A stretch of DNA of 25,012 bases, taken from assembly GCA_002683195.1 (NCBI GenBank), contig NYSW01000102.1, forward strand, positions 1 through 25,012, written 5' to 3'. Position numbers and translations under genes: made by a program. The DNA comes from Phycisphaerae bacterium. Lineage in GTDB: Bacteria; Planctomycetota; Phycisphaerae; Phycisphaerales; SM1A02. The notes under the pieces were generated by a model. The model searched no databases. It worked only from the letters and a program-made list of their open reading frames with translations, and was not told the DNA's origin. Below are positions 24,111-25,012 of this stretch, one piece after another (positions within the stretch are counted from its first letter, which is position 1; each line of letters begins with the position of its first letter).

Positions 24111-25012
24111 CACTCTCGAAGATCCCGACCGGTCAATCGAAGGAAGACCTCTTCCAGGCTGGCCTGGTGGAGTCGGATTCCCTCGACGCCGCCCGGCACC
24201 GATTCCAACGCGGTGATCGCGGCCTGAAGTTCGCCCCCGAGACCGGGAAGCGGAACTCGAATCGTCCGACCATCCCAATTCCCCACCGGAGAGACGAAAT
24301 CATCGGACATGCGTCCCACGGGGCGGGCCTCCAGTTCGTACCGGGCGATGCCGTAACTTTCCGCCAGGGCCCCGGTCTCTCCGCGGGCCACCACTCGGCC
24401 GTGATCGATGATCGCGACCGAATCGACCAGGGTCTCCGCTTCCTCGATCAGGTGCGTGGCGTGAAGAATGGTCGCGCCGTCGCGCTGGAGATCGCCGATC
24501 ATCCGCCAGATCGCGGCTCGGGCCTGCGGATCGACACCTTCGGTGGGCTCGTCCAGGAGGAGAAGTCTCGGGCGATGAAGCACGCTGACCGCGAGATTCA
24601 GTCGTCGTTGCATCCCGCCGGAATAGTGGCCGACCAGATCGTCGGCCCGATCTCCGAGCTGGCTGAACTCGAGGGCCCAGTCGACCCGGTCCGATCGATC
24701 CCGGCGCTCGACGCCGAGGAGATCACAGTGAAGACTGAGGTGCTCGCGGGCGGTCATCGCATCGTGCAGGGCGATCCGTTGCGGCACGAAGCCGAGTTCG
24801 GAGGCCCCGGGGCGACCCCGGCCGAACGCGGAGACGATCCCGACGTCCTCACGAAGGAGGCCCGCGATGCACCGCATGAGGGTCGTCTTTCCGGCTCCGT
24901 TGGGACCGAGCAGGGCCGTCCATTCCCCCGGCGCGAGCGAAAGATCGACCCCCGCCAGGGCCTCGAGCCGACCGAACGACTTCCGCACGCCCGACACCAG
25001 CAACGCCGGCGG
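24110..25012 (-). CDS. ABC transporter ATP-binding protein; 5' end lies beyond the right edge
   Basis: The visible 300 or so residues contain a complete nucleotide-binding domain: Walker A GPNGAGKTT, signature YSGGMQRRL, Walker B LLLLDEPTEGVDP and the H-loop ATH. An N-terminal VRKSFGRLEALAGVDLSL and a C-terminal accessory domain (about 100 residues after the H-loop) fit the CcmA/NodI-type ATPases that pair with ABC-2 permeases. No ATG is present before the edge; the frame is still open at 25012 (a TTG at 25003 is unlikely to be the start), so the gene begins outside. It would power the permease encoded at 19787-21061 and may be the first or an early gene of the operon. More operon genes probably lie to the right. 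Confidence 0.93.
   Translation of the reverse strand, partial: PPALLVSGVRKSFGRLEALAGVDLSLAPGEWTALLGPNGAGKTTLMRCIAGLLREDVGIVSAFGRGRPGASELGFVPQRIALHDAMTAREHLSLHCDLLGVERRDRSDRVDWALEFSQLGDRADDLVGHYSGGMQRRLNLAVSVLHRPRLLLLDEPTEGVDPQARAAIWRMIGDLQRDGATILHATHLIEEAETLVDSVAIIDHGRVVARGETGALAESYGIARYELEARPVGRMSDDFVSPVGNWDGRTIRVPLPGLGGELQAAITALESVPGGVEGIRLHQASLEEVFLRLTGRDLRE

Noticed and set aside
13100..25012. Flexirubin/dialkylresorcinol pathway
   Set aside because: No DarA- or DarB-like cyclase/aromatase or condensing enzyme is visible; the chorismatase points to a xanthomonadin-type starter instead.
1..25012. tRNA, rRNA, CRISPR, insertion sequences, rho-independent terminators
   Set aside because: I found no repeat arrays, transposase-like genes, RNA-gene signatures or hairpin-plus-T-run structures, and there is no gene-free stretch above 300 bases.

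Overview
The window is a densely packed, high-GC stretch (by eye well above 60%) with almost no intergenic space and many ATGA/GTGA stop-start overlaps. A multi-CXXCH lipoprotein with a PA14 domain, next to a secreted beta-propeller protein, is typical of Planctomycetota and relatives (PVC group). Together with the GC content this suggests a planctomycete, perhaps Phycisphaerae-like. That assignment is inference: the window holds no rRNA or other phylogenetic marker.

Left part (1-3781, minus strand): a tripartite RND efflux operon transcribed right to left in the order outer-membrane factor lipoprotein, membrane-fusion lipoprotein, HAE1-type inner-membrane pump. The pump runs off the left edge. 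A 150-bp divergent intergenic region separates it from a plus-strand group (3932-9558): a pentaheme-motif PA14 lipoprotein, a secreted beta-propeller protein, a guanine/nucleoside deaminase, and a CPBP-family membrane protein that lacks the usual glutamate motif. A minus-strand pair follows (11960-9754): an exported protein of unknown function and a class III aminotransferase, perhaps with a small ORF behind it. A plus-strand family 2 glycosyltransferase (11985-13097) sits between this pair and the next block.

Right part (13100-25012, minus strand, entering from beyond the right edge): an 11-gene operon that reads as a type II PKS-like aryl-polyene pathway resembling that of xanthomonadin. 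In transcription order it has an ABC ATPase, a UbiE-like methyltransferase, a DUF2141 lipoprotein, a PlsC-type acyltransferase, an LpxL-type acyltransferase, an ABC-2 permease, an ACP, a FabZ-like dehydratase, a fused ketosynthase/chain-length-factor protein, a XanB2/Hyg5-type chorismatase, a flavin-dependent halogenase, and an acyl-AMP ligase (12 products counting the partial ATPase). Nine of its eleven junctions are 1- to 4-nt overlaps or equivalent tight joins, two are longer overlaps, and the only real gap is ahead of the ACP.

The proposed logic is as follows. The chorismatase makes hydroxybenzoate from chorismate, and the AMP ligase loads it on the ACP. KS-CLF and dehydratase extend it into a polyene; a ketoreductase is also needed but is not in the window. 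The halogenase and methyltransferase decorate the aryl end. One or both acyltransferases, possibly with the neighbouring glycosyltransferase, attach the polyene to a lipid, and the ABC transporter exports it. The individual family calls are strong; the pathway and product are inference.
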